Assembly (NCBI RefSeq): GCF_004337985.1
Contig: NC_043742.1
Span: forward strand, 4,949,259-5,013,258
Origin: Pyricularia pennisetigena
Taxonomy: Eukaryota; Ascomycota; Sordariomycetes; Magnaporthales; Pyriculariaceae
Length of the DNA: 64,000 bases
Reading direction: 5' to 3'
In this document: positions 35,175-47,298 of the stretch, piece by piece
Layout of the letters: each line of letters opens with the position of its first letter
How positions within the stretch are numbered: the stretch's first letter is position 1
The notes under the pieces: generated by a model
The model's input: the letters and a program-made list of their open reading frames with translations, nothing else
Databases searched by the model: none
Told to the model about the DNA's origin: nothing
Position numbers and translations under genes: made by a program

Positions 35175-36705
35175 ATGGCGTCCAAACAGCCAAGCTCTCG
35201 GGCGTTGCCGAACACCCCATCTCCGGGCCAAGCGCCGGGCAGAACCCGCAATAGCCATGTCTTCGTGGGCTTTTTGATCGGCCTGCTAGCATTGACGTTT
35301 TTGTTCAACCCCTTCTGGCAGCATCCATACAGCTGTCATGGCCCTTGGTCTACGCGGCCTACGTCGAGCCTCTCGGTAGAGGATCGCGTGGAGCGAATTC
35401 TCTCACAGACTCCCCTGATAGGTATGCTATACAATTCGGAAACTCATCAACGGAGTGAGCACCATCAAGATCTGACCAAGCAGTCATATAGACGGGCATA
35501 ACGATCTTGCCATATTGATCCGTATTCTCTTGAAAAACCATATCAACTCTGAGCGCTTCAGGGAGGAATTCGAGGCGGGCACTTTCTCCTACCATGTCGA
35601 CCTTGCAAGGCTGCGAGCCGGTAAGAATGGGGGGGCCTTTTGGTCCGTTTTTGTGCCCTGCCCTGACAACGGGACTGATTTCTCGGATAATAATTACTCT
35701 CAAAGTATGGTTCCCCAGCCCATCCGTTGCGTAAATGCCCAAAAAGTGCATACTCATTCCATATCTCCCTGCACAACAGGTATTCGTGACACTCTGCAGC
35801 AGATAGATGTCATCACGCGCTTGACGGCGGCCTATCCAAATGACTTTTCCTCCGTGCACATCGACAGCAGCAGAGCCATGGCAGCCTTCCGGGAAAACAA
35901 GCTCATATCTCCATTGGGCGTGGAAGGCCTCCACCAGATTGGCAACTCGGTAGCAAACCTCCGTCAGTATCACGGCCTCGGCGTGCGGTACGCAACTTTG
36001 ACGCACAATTGCCACAACCGCTATGCCGATGCCGCCGTCCTCGAGCAACCCCTTCGCAAGGCCGAGCCTCTCTGGCACGGTGTCAGCCGCGAGGGACGTC
36101 GCCTGGTTCGCGAGATGAACCGCCTGGGAATGATTGTGGACCTGTCCCATGTCAGCGAGGATACCATGGTCGACGTGCTGGGTGGGAATCGCGGGTGGGA
36201 GGGATCTCGTGCTCCCATAATCTTCAGTCACAGCAGTGCTTACTCCCTCTGCCCTCACCCTCGAAATGTCAAGGACCACGTTCTGCAGCTCGTTAAAGAT
36301 CGCAACTCCGTCGTCATGGTCAATTTCTCGCCCGACTTCGTCTCATGCGCGGATGTTGGTGCCGAGAACGGGTTGCCGGGCCCGGATCCGGACCATGAAG
36401 CTTCCCTCGGTCGGGTCGTCGACCATATCTTGCACATCGGTGAACTCATCGGGTTTGACCATGTCGGTATTGGTAGCGACTTTGATGGAATCGAAAGCAC
36501 GCCAAAGGGACTGGAAGACGTATCCAAGTTTCCTGATCTCGTGGCTGAGCTACTGAGACGTTGTGTCAGTGATGAAGACACCGCAAAGATTGTAGGGGGT
36601 AACGTGCTGCGCGTGTGGAAGGCCGTTGACGAGGTTGCTTTGCAAATGCAGGCTGCTGGTGAGTTGCCCATGGAGGACGAATTGTCCGGGCTGATGTTCG
36701 AGTGA
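35175..36705 (+). CDS. Membrane dipeptidase, family M19
   Basis: Three exons, 35175-35421, 35492-35704 and 35780-36705, give 461 residues. An N-terminal cytosolic stretch of about 27 residues is followed by a hydrophobic span (about 28-48, FVGFLIGLLALTFLF), so this is probably a type II membrane protein. The binuclear zinc site is visible: HND of DGHND (about 84-86), Glu in GVEGLHQIG, His in DLSHVS and His in FSHSSAY, plus the GSDFDG block. The family hydrolyses dipeptides, including D- and dehydro-dipeptides in some members. The second intron is 75 nt, a multiple of three, and has no stop codon, so its retention would add 25 residues in frame. The frame and the SIRDTLQQIDVITRL continuity favour removal. 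Confidence 0.9.
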
Positions 36706-36910
36706 TGGATGATGGCAACGGAACTCTGGCAGACAGAAATCATTTGGTCTTGATTTGTTGAGGCGTGCCACACGAAGTATATGGCAGATGTTTTGTACAA
36801 TATCGCCCTCGCAGCTCTATGCTACGGGGTCCCCGCGTAAATAATCGAACATGGTCTCTCTCGGACCCTTCCCAACATCAGTCCCGAGCCGACGCAAAAA
36901 GTATACCAGC

Positions 36911-37421
36911 CTATAACCTCCTCTCGATCCGGTTGAGCTTCCGTGCGGTCTCTGTTTGGTTCTTTGTTTGCTGACCGCGCACGGGCAAATGCATGGCGTG
37001 ACGACGGCCGCGGTATGTTCCCATATCCCTCAGTCTCCTAATGTTGTCCAGCACGACTTTCTTCGCCTCGTTCTCGATGTTCATCGTTGACAGCTCGGCT
37101 GTCAGAGCAGTAATGGTTTTTGGGGGCAGCGTGCCCAGCTTGGCCATGGGGTGAATGCAGTACTTGGCCAGGATACGCGCCGACTTTTGGGGGCCCAGGT
37201 TCCAGAAGCTCTCGAGAGCTTTCTAATATTCGAAATAGTGCGTTAGAGTGATGCCGTGCGATCGAGGTGTCCGGTCTGCAATGCAAGACGTACCCTGACG
37301 AGCTTCTGCTCGTGGAAGTTGACTCCGAGAATGAGCACCTGTTTGTCGACCACGGATTAGACCAAAGAATTGCCCTAACGAAGTCTTGAGTATGAGAAGG
37401 ATCGGTAGGCAGCCTTACCAT
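36911..37421 (-). CDS. SWS2: Mitochondrial small ribosomal subunit protein uS13m
   Basis: Three coding exons: 37421-37419 (the ATG alone), 37338-37294 (15 codons) and 37222-36911, giving 119 residues. The sequence starts M|VLILGVNFHEQKLVR and continues with SFWNLGPQKSARILAKY, then the ELSTMNIENEAKKVVLDNIRRLRDMGTYRG region and the RRHAMHLPVRGQ signature typical of uS13. It ends with ARKLNRIERR. uS13 sits in the head of the small subunit and contacts the P-site tRNA; this copy is the mitochondrial form, as judged by its likeness to Sws2. The introns are 80 and 71 nt. The lone-ATG exon is supported by GTAAGG directly after the ATG and by CAG before the second exon, with phase kept. Its neighbour on the other side of the 349-nt spacer reads away. 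Confidence 0.88.
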
Positions 37422-37770
37422 GTTGTCTGTCGGTATCCAAGATGGTCTTTGATGTTCTGCTATATTGACATGGCTCGATGGTGGATGGGTCTATACAGTG
37501 ACATCGAAGACAGACAAGGCGCGAATTGAATCCTGAACGTGACTGCGGGTCGCAAAATTTGGATACGCCCTCGGGCGTGCAGCCACTGCGTCTTCAGCCC
37601 AGGGTTAGGGTATTTTTTGACATGGCTGTCTCCCCCACCTTCAATTGACCCTGAGATGGAACCTCGAGACGGATAGCCTTTTTCCTCCTTGCTGCAGACT
37701 CTTTATTAGCAGTAGCTGGTTGCTGATCAACATTCGTTTTTATCTGAAAGCAGAAAAAGATATTGGCATC
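37422..37770. other. Divergent promoter, uS13m and METTL25-like
   Basis: A 349-nt spacer shared by two divergent genes; it should hold both promoters. No gene is seen. Confidence 0.55.
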
Positions 37771-39725
37771 ATGATTCCAAGGAAACTTCTTCCCATTTCG
37801 GACGAATTTGAGTCCGAGGAGGACTACGTCGAAAAGCTACTCCAATTCGTAACCACAACTGATGTTTTCCAAATTCTTTGTGGCGGGGGTGAGACTCTCC
37901 TCGGTTTATGATTTATTCTTCTTTTTCTTCTTCTTCTTTTTGGTTATTTAATCTAAAGGACAAAAAGTATGGTGTATATGATGAGCCTAGAACTAAACAT
38001 TAATTAGTGCATATTCTGGATTTTTTTGCATCCGAACCGGGAGTCTTCTATGGCGCCATACCAGAAGAATGGCAGCAGCTCCTTCTCGAAGCCGAGCCAT
38101 GGGCCTTGTTAGACTTTCTTATGAGAGACGATCTTGATAACATCACGGCCGTCAAAGGTTCCAGCATCCCCCCGCCGCCCAGTCTGGTGCAGTACATCAG
38201 GAACATCAGAAAGTTTTCACTGAGGCGCACAGTCGCGCCTCATCATGCTGGCAGCTCTTCGCCGTCGCTCCCTAGGCACATCTCCGTGGGGATGAAGCCC
38301 AAGAAGATCCACGAGGTTGCCAGCTTCGCCGACTACGTGAACCGACTGGCTAGTGAGTTTGATGGCAGCGACGGAGAGATCTCGCACCTGGTAGACTTTG
38401 GCAGCGGTCAGAACTACCTTGGCCGTACGCTTGCCGCAGAACCGTATAGCCGGCATATCATTGCGGTCGAGGGTAGGGAGGCAAACATCAACGGCGCCAA
38501 GGCCTTGGACCGGCTAGCTGGTGTGGCGGGCAAGATCAAGCTCATGCGCAACAAGAAGGCGTATATGCAGTACCTTGACAGCAAGGCCACGCCGGAGAAG
38601 AAACAAAAGGCCAGCGAGAAGACACAGAGACGACTGGCCATGGGACCCGTCTTATCGGAGGAGGAGTTTGCGGCTGCGGACCTGAGGTCGCGAAAGGAGA
38701 TTGGAGACTACGATCCAGGCCTACCAGTCACTGGCAAAGGCTATATACATTACGTCGCTGGACGGCTGGAGACCGGCGATCTAGCAGGCGTGTTGGCTCA
38801 GGTGCGCGATCAGATGCCCGAGGACAGACGAGAGCTTGATTTGCGGCTGCTGGCCGTCTCGATACACTCTTGCGGCAATCTATCCCACTATGGCATCCGT
38901 TCAATGCTCATGAATCCAGCGATCCGTGCGGTTGCAATCGTCGGGTGCTGCTACAACCTGATGACGGAGCGATTGGGCCCACCAACCTTCAAACCAGCCT
39001 TCGAGCGACCCACCTTTGACAGCGTCAATGGAAGAGTCCGCAAGGAGGAGGAGAGGAAAGATCCGCAGGGCTTCCCCATGAGCAATCGTCTCGGCACGTA
39101 CAAGAGCAGGAACGGAGCCGAAGGGGTGAGGCTTAACATCACAGCACGGATGATGGCTTGTCAAGCTCCGCAGAACTGGACTGAGGACGAGAGCGCAGGC
39201 TTCTACGACCGACACTTCTACCGTGCCGTGCTCCAGCGCGTCCTGCTGGACAGGGGAGCCATTACCAAGCTCTATTATCGGGAGGATGCCGCCGACGGTC
39301 CGAACACGGGTGGCGAGGGATGGAAGGAGACGCCGTTCAACACAAGTACCAATCCCGTAATCATTGGCTCACTGAGAAAACAGTGCTATACGTCTCTGAC
39401 TGCATACATTCGGGGCGCGATCGACAAGCTCATGACAAACGAGGACTTCAGCCAATACAGTGCCATAATCAAGGAGAAGGTATCTGACATTACGGACGAG
39501 GAAATTGAAAGCTACAACCAACGCTACGGACACCGCAGGAACGAGCTCTCCTCTGTGTGGAGCCTCATGGCGTTCAGCGCCTGCGTGGTCGAGTCGCTGA
39601 TCGCTACCGACAGGTGGCTGTTTCTCAAAGAGCACCCGGACCATGTCAAGGACGCCTGGGTTGAGCCGGTGTTTGATTACAGGCAGAGTCCACGGAACTT
39701 GGTCGTCGTTGGGATCAAAAAGTAG
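37771..39725 (+). CDS. METTL25/RRNAD1-like methyltransferase domain protein
   Basis: Two exons, 37771-37888 and 38008-39725, across a 119-nt intron, give 611 residues in phase (CGG|VHILDFFASEP). The N-terminal 100 residues include LLFLM-type helices and a PPPPSL stretch. The block MKPKKIHEVASFADYV is followed at about residues 166-180 by an AdoMet-binding motif, HLVDFGSGQNYLGR, and then IIAVEGRE. Further family blocks are SIHSCGNLSHYGIR, IVGCCYNLMTE and FPMSNRL. These are typical of the METTL25 (methyltransferase-like 25) family, some of whose members act on proteins of the ribosome; the substrate here is unknown. No signal peptide or membrane segment is visible. The last 100 residues (SVWSLMAFSACVVESLIATDRW) also match the family. 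Confidence 0.85.
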
Positions 39726-40669
39726 AGTAGTGAGTTGCGAGCAAATATTCAACAGAAAATTTTGAGTTACAGTATGCCACACATTTCGACATGCCGGGAA
39801 ATAAATATATGAGGTTTTAGTTCCGCCGGCCAGTGGATATATCAAGTTCACAGTAAGGATTGGGGATTATCAACTTTTTTTTTCCCTAGGTAATTATGCG
39901 CATAGACAGGAAAATAAAAAGAAAAGGCCAAGGCGGACGGGCAGGTGACCTATGTAACATGCCATTGGGGCGATCATCAAAAAAATCAAAGCGCTGATCA
40001 GGTCGGTTTACTCCCCAACAAATGTACCCTTGTATTGGCTCGAGCAGATCCCATTTGCAGATTTTGGTTTGTGAATTATGACTGATATGGAAAAAAGGCT
40101 CATTTCGGGGCCGGAGAGGGAACTTGGGTTCATCCAGTACATAGCACGGTGGGTATTGGTAAAACTCAATTATTCACTTTTGATGGTCACAGGAAAATGT
40201 TACATAATATTATCAAATGACAACGTGAAAGCGATCATGCATAACCACGGTTGCGATTTTTGACAGGAAAAAAAAAAGTTGCTAGAGCAAAGTCTATTGC
40301 AAGTGTATGCTAAGTATGATCATCCGATCCCCCTTGTTTTTTTTTGGTGTCCGTCACATTGAGAGTAACCGCCCACCCATAGAAGTTTGTGAAGAAAATG
40401 TGCTATGTACAGTAGAATGTAAGATCCTTTCCAAAGGATTGGGGAAAGAATGGTATCATATGTCCGAACCGAGTCGACAAAAGAAAAGAAAACATAAAGA
40501 ACAAGTACAAAACTGGTTTCGCCAAGCCGGCCTATGCATCATGTCGTGAACACAAAAATCCCGTCCCTAAGAAAATGAGCCAAAGGCTCGTACAAGAAGT
40601 GAATACACACCGCCACCCATGGCCTCTCTCTCTACCCCGATCGCCCCTGCCATTGAACTCGCAATGCCT
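39726..40669. other. Convergent 3' spacer
   Basis: Spacer between the METTL25-like gene and the LPMO gene. AT-rich with short A and T runs. Small frames here are not supported. Confidence 0.55.
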
Positions 40670-41940
40670 TTAAGCGCGGAAGCTGACCTCGCGCTTGGTG
40701 AGGCTGTAGAGAGAGGCGGTGACTGCACCCGAGTCGCACCTGGTTCCGGTAGACATCTGCATCTGAGCAGCCCAGACACGGCCGGCAGTGCACTGCTGGA
40801 AGGCGTTGCCGCCAACGCACTTGAACTGACCGGGGGTGCAATCACCGCCAGAGCTGGCTTCGTCGTTGTTGCCCGAGCCGCTGTTGCCAGTGGCCGGCGA
40901 GGGAGAGGGGGCAGAAGGAGTGGCAGAAGGAGCGGCAGGAGCCTCAGACACGGGAGCCTTAGGGGTGGGGGTGGGGCTAGAGGCGGCAGGCTTCTCGGCA
41001 GACTTGTCGGCAGGCTTCTCAGCAGACTTGTCGGAGGTCTTGTTGCCAGGGGCAGGAGCCTTGATGCCGTTGCCAGGGAGAGGGGAAGTGGTGGGCTTGT
41101 CATCACCAGTGGAAGTTCCGTTGCCAGCGGGCTTCTCGGTTTGGCTGCCGCCGCTGGGAGCGGACTGAGTACCAGGCTGACCACCAGGGGTGTTAGCAGG
41201 GCAGGACAGCTTAACGAGCCTTGACGGGTCGCCCTTGTTGAAAACAACCGCACCAGGGTTGGGGTAGGCGTAGTCTGTGAGATAATTCAAGTCAGCGTCC
41301 AATTCATGCGTGGTCGAGTCAAAGCAAGTGGCCATTCGAGGTCGAGATAGGAATGCTTACCGGAGCCCTCGGGAGTCTGGCAGGTGTTGGACGAAGGCGA
41401 GTTGGTGACGAAGATCTCCGGGAGCTTGTCAAGGTTGGACTTGTCACCGCCGGTTCCAGTGAGCGTGACCGGGGCGCAGTTCATGTAGAACTCGCGGTTG
41501 CCAATGCGGTTGATCCAGGTCCAGGACAAGATGTACTTGCCGGCGGGGATGTCGTCGGGGATCTTGAACTGAAGACCAGAGTCGAGAGCGGCGCTGGCAT
41601 CGTTGCCATTGTTGCCTGCGCTGCTGAGGGGGCAGCCGCCCTGAATCGAGGTGATGACGCGGAACTTGGTCGCGGCAGTGGGAGCGGTCTCGTCGGTCAG
41701 GGCGACCTGGCAGGAGCCGCCACCGTGGGTAGCACCACCCTGGAAGGTGAGCTTCTGGGTAGATCCGAGGGACATGGTGGTAGGGGTGCCACCCGTCATC
41801 TTGCCCTGGCAGGGAAAGTTGATGCCATCTCCGAGAGGACCGTTCTGGTTACCGGGGAAAGGAGGAGGGTATGCCAAGAGCATGTGAGCGTTGGCGCTGG
41901 CAACCAGGCCGAACACGGTAGCGATGCTGTTGAAGTACAT
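40670..41940 (-). CDS. Lytic polysaccharide monooxygenase AA11 with X278-type tail
   Basis: Two exons, 41940-41361 and 41274-40670, with an 86-nt intron (GTAAGC...CAG), give 394 residues. A signal peptide of 18 residues ends at ANA, so the mature protein begins with His19, as needed for the copper histidine brace. The second brace His is probably His72 in ATHGGGSCQ, and the axial Tyr probably that of NREFYMNC. WTWINRIGNRE is the usual AA11 core. A Ser/Pro/Thr/Ala/Lys-rich linker of about 100 residues (with repeated KSAEKPADKSAEKP units) leads to a C-terminal Cys-rich module (CTPGQFKCVGGNAFQQC, then GRVW), which resembles the X278 chitin-binding module. AA11 enzymes cleave chitin oxidatively. 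The catalytic call is inferred from the family. Confidence 0.85.
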
Positions 41941-41965
41941 TTTGAGAAGAAGAAGAAGAAGAAAA
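41941..41965 (-). promoter_or_regulatory. TTC-repeat leader before the LPMO start
   Basis: On the minus strand a pyrimidine run with about five TTC units lies just upstream of the LPMO start codon. Pyrimidine-rich leaders are common in highly expressed fungal genes. Confidence 0.4.
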
Positions 41966-42283
41966 GGCTGGTTTTGTTTCCAAGAATAGAATCGAAGAGG
42001 ACACTGATAGTCGAACTGTATGAAAAGGAGGCTGCTGAAGACAAGGGGTCCAACAAACAGGCAGCTTAGGGAGTGTATGAGTGCAAGCACTTGAAGATCT
42101 CGTTTGTTGACTTGAGAATGAAGGAATGAGGTACTGCTCCTGGCTAGTATTTGTGCAAGTCAAGCAAGACAAGGAACGAAGTAAGAGGAGGCGTGGCCGT
42201 CCAAAAGAATGAAGCTGTGAATGTTGTCGATGATGAGTTGGACAAGAGAAGGTGAGGGCTGGGAGAGGTTGGGTTCCCAGTTC

Positions 42284-42293
42284 TTTATATATC
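42284..42293 (-). promoter_or_regulatory. TATA-like element of the LPMO gene
   Basis: GATATATAAAG on the minus strand, about 345 nt upstream of the LPMO ATG. If used, the leader would be about 310 nt. Confidence 0.45.
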
Positions 42294-44137
42294 GACTTGT
42301 TGGCAAGAGACAAGCTGCCGTGTCTTGCGCGTGTCGAGGTAAGACAACCTTGTGGATTGGATGGCAAAAAATGAATGTGGTTCTAGGAATGGAGCTAAAG
42401 CCCAATTGATTCTAGATCCCGAAAAAGAAGGTAAGGGCTCGACAGAGCAAACGAAGGGTTATCCAAAGACGATTGGCCACGAGGCGCGAAGGGAATGAAC
42501 GGGGATAATGCGGGATGGTAGGTAGAGAGGGAAACGAAAAAGAAAATCAGAAGTAACAAAGGGGCTCCATGATATACGAAAGCCCATCGGTAGCCATCCA
42601 TCTCACATACTCTACTAGAATTAGGGGAGCGCCCATGTCCCTGAATGCTCGCAGGGGTGCTTCCTACCACTCAGAGCTCAGCCCATCGCTTCTTTCGAAC
42701 CTCGCCCCTTGCGGGTCGAGGCATAAGGGATCGTCAGCAGGGGTCATTTGTGTGTTCCTGGCAGATCTGTCCTGGCCAGTGATAGGCTATTGTGGCCGTG
42801 CCGCCATGTTTCGGAGTAGGAGAGTAACCTAGAAGGTCCAGTCACCGAAGTGGAGTACGATTTAGACGGGTCTAAGAGGAGAAAAAAAGAGCCAAGTCGT
42901 TGCCGTCGTATTGGACAGGGGACCTAGAGGTACGAGGAAGAGGGGACGGTATTCGGTCGGTTCCTTTGGTCCAGCCCCAGAAAAAAAAAATCTGACCTGG
43001 GCTGTTGCGTTCCCAGCGCGTGTATCCTCCAATACCATGCCTAGAACCGATGGAAGTTACGTGCCGCTTCGGTGCATGCGAATGCCAGGCCCATGGCTCG
43101 CCTGCCTCTACTGGACAACAGTGCGGCGCCACGTCTGTTATCCCTGTCTAGCCGCCCCCTTTGGTGGGGCTGCGGGTCTGCCATTGAGGGGTTCAGCTCT
43201 CCCAGCCTTCCTCACTTTTGTGTTTTTTTCGGACGAAAAAGTCCCAAAAAAGAAAGCGACAGCCAAAAAAGACACGATGGCTCCAGTGACGTGCCAAGAT
43301 GCCTCTTTACTCATGGATGGGTGGTGGGAGAAAACAGAGTCCCAAAAACTTGGCTTGCAGATGATTGCACAAGGGGGTACGTTTACTATCACCGCATATA
43401 GTGACGCTAGAAAGAGAAAATAGCGACATACATAGCCGCGCGCTCAAAGCATGTCGCCTACAAGCACTCAACCAGAGCGCCCCCGTGTAGAGCTCAGCGC
43501 CTCTTCAGCATTTACGATAGAATAGGCTCACTAGAGCTTTGCGATGGCTTGCGACATTGACTGGACCCAGACATCGACAACTACGACTCCCTTCGATACT
43601 AGTTTAGTAATCGGGTCTGGAAGAGTCCCTATCACAGCCGGCATTCCCGTCCTATTCTAATTCTCAACTATACCGGCACAGTAGCGCCAGCGTGTTATCG
43701 CATCTTGCACATCTACTGGGCAACCTAAGTGATGAGAGGCGAATATGGGTCCCTGGGTGCTGTCGCGGCGGCCTCCGTGGCGTGGCGGCAAGCGACTCTG
43801 ATCACCAGTTTGGTGGTGGATTTTGGGAGTTCCATCTGAATGTGGGCCCATCCGGAAGTCTCGGTCGAGGATATCCTGAATTGCCAAAATATACACATCC
43901 TTACATTTCCTCTTTTCCGCGTGTCATTGCAAAGCGCGCAAACGCACAAAATGCTTCCCAAATAATATCTGACGTGAGCTATATCAGAACTCAATGTAAG
44001 GTGTGTGAGTAGGTACCTATAATTGAGCTACTTTTGGGTGGTGCGTGCGCGATGGTAGCCACATCTGACATGCCTGTATGCAGGTACTCAGGGGCCAAAA
44101 TCCGGTTTTAGAGCCCACCAAGTAAGTATGCGGCACC

Positions 44138-44152
44138 TTTTTTTTTTTTTTT
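44138..44152. repeat. Homopolymer T15
   Basis: A run of 15 T in the spacer. Confidence 0.9.
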
Positions 44153-44864
44153 AGTCACCAAATGTTGTCTAGCGTGCGCGTTTGCTGGACATGTCTGTCT
44201 TGTCTGCTGTACCTCTTACATGCCGTACGTGCTAGTGCTAGAGTGAGCTAAACCCGTCAAAAGAAAACATCATGCAACGTCCTCATTTCTTTTTCTTCTT
44301 TGTCGACAGCCGATTATCCTGAGGGGGGCTCCGCTGTCCTGCATTGCACGTAGTAATCGCGGTACAGCATCACACGCATCTACACAGGACACATTTTATT
44401 GGGCACATATACGTATATATATATCTTGGACGTGATCTCTTCAATTTCTTTGCTTGCAGTGGACCATCGGCGTCGTCATACCGCGGCATGCGTTTGTGTT
44501 GGTGGTTCAACTGAGGGGCTGGTCCAAAGCTAGGGTGGCCTGTTGACTCCAAGGATTACACTGGTTCCGATGAACTTTTGTACTTTAAATCCTACAATGG
44601 ACTATGGGGTCCGTCAGACGTTTGGTCATGGGCACTCCGGGTAGGGTACAGCACAGTACCAGCATGTGTTGATGGTCAGGGAGGATTGGAGCGCATGCGC
44701 TATTCCATCTCTGATCTCGGTCCATTTGTTCTTCTGCGCCAATCATCGGGTAGTGGAGTAACCTACCCATGTATTCAACCACTACCACAGGTGACGAGAA
44801 GTAAATTGTAAAGCCGAGACGTTGTAGTCGGCAGAAAAAGAAAAAAAAGACATACATGAACCTT

Positions 44865-44865
<1 letters not shown>

Positions 44866-44924
<59 letters not shown>
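44866..44924. repeat. AC dinucleotide microsatellite
   Basis: A perfect AC repeat of 59 nt (about 29 units). It is by far the longest dinucleotide repeat in the window. Confidence 0.97.
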
Positions 44925-44927
<3 letters not shown>

Positions 44928-47298
44928 AAAAATAACAAAAAAAATAGAAAATGATCTTTCTGATTTTCTGCAGCCAAAAAGAAGACTTTAGGACTGTCGG
45001 ACTGACCAATGAACGCCCATTTCCAGTGGTTCCTGCATAAGGGTGAAACCAGGATAAAAGAAAGGACAGGAACCCCCTTGAACGTCCATGTTTCAGATAT
45101 TCGACGACCCGCCCACATTCAGAGGTCTTGGTTTGCTGAACACCCAACGATTGGGTGGTTCGGGTGGTGAGCAAAAAAAAAAGAATGGATGACAAGACTA
45201 GGAAGGAGAAAAAAAAAAGAAGCTAAACTTTCATCACATTAAACCCACATGCATTATTTCTGTTTGGCTAAACAAACAGGCCGAACAGGTTGCATGGCAT
45301 CTTTCGTCTGGAATATCGACTGGCCGCCAAATCGATTTGACAAGGCTTGGCAAGCGGGGAGAAGGCAGGGTAACAGCCGCGCGGGGACCAGCCTACCACT
45401 GTGGTACTATAGGCTGTTTGGCTTTGGCTCGTGCGTACTTTAGGAGACGCAACCTGAGGGTACAATACTGCACTGCACTGCTTGACTATGTCAGAGACAG
45501 ATGGTGTCGACACCATCAGCGGTCTAAAACATTCGTCGACACCAACTAAAGGGACCTAGAGAGAAAAAAACAATAAATGATACGTCATATGCCGCATGTA
45601 CTGTATGTACTGCAGAAGAACGTATACTGTATATTGTTTGCTGGTTTATTTTGTTTTTTGGTGCTGCATACTCTCAGGGGCAAGTGTGTGTCAATCCTTC
45701 CTCATTCGGCCAGCCCTGGGCGGCCTCGATATTCTGGCCTAGTCAATCGCGCAAAAAAGTCCGGCCGGCAGACCGTCAATTCTGGGGCTTGCTGCCAAAA
45801 AATCGATCAAGCCACACCCAATGGCCAGGGGGATCCGGTAATGGCAAGCTTGCAAGGTAGTCGCACTCCTATACTGCACACACTACCGGCCTATAGGGTG
45901 GGCGGCTGAACGGGCCTGCGACGGGTCCTGCGTTCTCTATCCGTCAAGCCATATTACGAAGTAATAGTTGAGGCTCTGACAACCGTCGCCACCGCCACAT
46001 ACTGAAGAATGCCGGGCAATAATTAGGCATAATAGCGCAAATCCCCATCTGCTTGAAATAAAGGGTCGAACAGCCGGGCTTGGCCGGTTGGAGGCTGCGT
46101 GAGAGGCGCAGTTGGAGATCATCACCTGGTACCTCGACCAGCATTCCCTGGACTTTCAACGACCTTGACCTGCCAAGCCTGCAAGGTACCAACCGGAGGC
46201 TTGCGAAAGCGATACTACTTTTAGGAACCCTTGAAACCCTACTTTTCCAACCTTTTCACGTGACAAGATCTCTCGGTGAACCCAAGAGACCAAGCTGGGA
46301 CGAAAATAAGCCACGTGTGGGCTGAGCGTTTCCGCCACTTGGCATGGAGAGGCAGCCCAACGCGCGTGCATGAACCTGCGAGATCTGTTCAGCTGGCCCG
46401 GTCTTTTTCATCCGAGCTTTCATCCGAGCTTTCAACTTCGCGTGCGCCTTTTTTTTTTTTTTCTCATTCGCACCCTTGTCGGTATGCGCAATTTTTTTTT
46501 TATGGGCATTACTCAGATGGAATTTACCAGTATACCAGTATCCAATGGCCGCAATGAGGAGATCTCCAGAGAGACAAAAAAAAATCAGATCAGAGTGGCG
46601 TTGAATAACGAACATAACGGTAGGGCCAAGCGGGGACTAACTAAATGGCGCATTGTGACTCAACTATTCTCCCAGTAGTATATTGCTATGGGACCAGCGG
46701 AGCGAATCCACGAGTCGGCAGCAGACCTACGTCAACATTTACCGCCGATTGATTGGCGTGCAGCTTGCAGCAATTCAAACCAGGAGCTGCATCACATGTT
46801 TCGAAACGAGAAAGAAAATAAAGTAAACGCCAAAGAATTGCTTGATGTGTCTACTACGATAGTATGTATTATCTCCGACGCTGGTGAGGTATCCTCCTTG
46901 CAAGCCTCGCTTGTTCCCCGGAGAAGCACGGCCCACCGGTCATTCTATATTCGATACCAAGAAGAAGAGATCCCGGAGATTGGGTGGATGGCGAACCCTC
47001 ATCCCTTGTGGGGATGGGTGGGCGAACCACGGCAGTCAAGTTTTTGGCAGGCCCTGACTTGACTTGGCCCCAAGACATGGATGCGCCGGAGACGCATCCG
47101 ACTCAGCTTGTCATGAGAGTGAGTGGCATTGTCTCCCTGTTGCCTAAGGACGCCTCTTTACAGTTGCTCAACAGCTGCTGCCGCCCCCAACAACCCGCTA
47201 CATCCCTTTGAAGCCTCCAGGGCTGGTCGTGAAGCTCAAGTTTCCCCAGGGCGTCCGCCGGCTCGCCGCCTAATCTGTGTTTTTGTTCATATGACTGG

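Larger units (their letters stand above)
42294..47298. other. Gene-poor spacer, 5 kb
   Basis: No supported gene between the LPMO and AIG2-like genes. Many short frames occur on both strands (for example 42911-43423 and 46688-47062), none with recognisable domains or good introns. A long CA microsatellite and T15 run lie here. Confidence 0.5.

Noticed and set aside
40567..41224. Long frames on both strands over the LPMO second exon
   Set aside because: They are shadows of the repetitive Ser/Pro/Ala/Lys linker; only the minus frame with the Cys-rich module continues the LPMO.
42690..42730. Possible tRNA-like GAGGTTCGAAAG on the minus strand
   Set aside because: The B-box consensus fails at its 3' end and no acceptor stem is visible.
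42911..43423. 170-codon plus frame
   Set aside because: No family resemblance, no fungal intron signals, and three overlapping frames on both strands of similar length.
46688..47062. 124-codon plus frame
   Set aside because: Looks soluble and polar, but there is no recognised domain and no flanking splice signal to support a gene.
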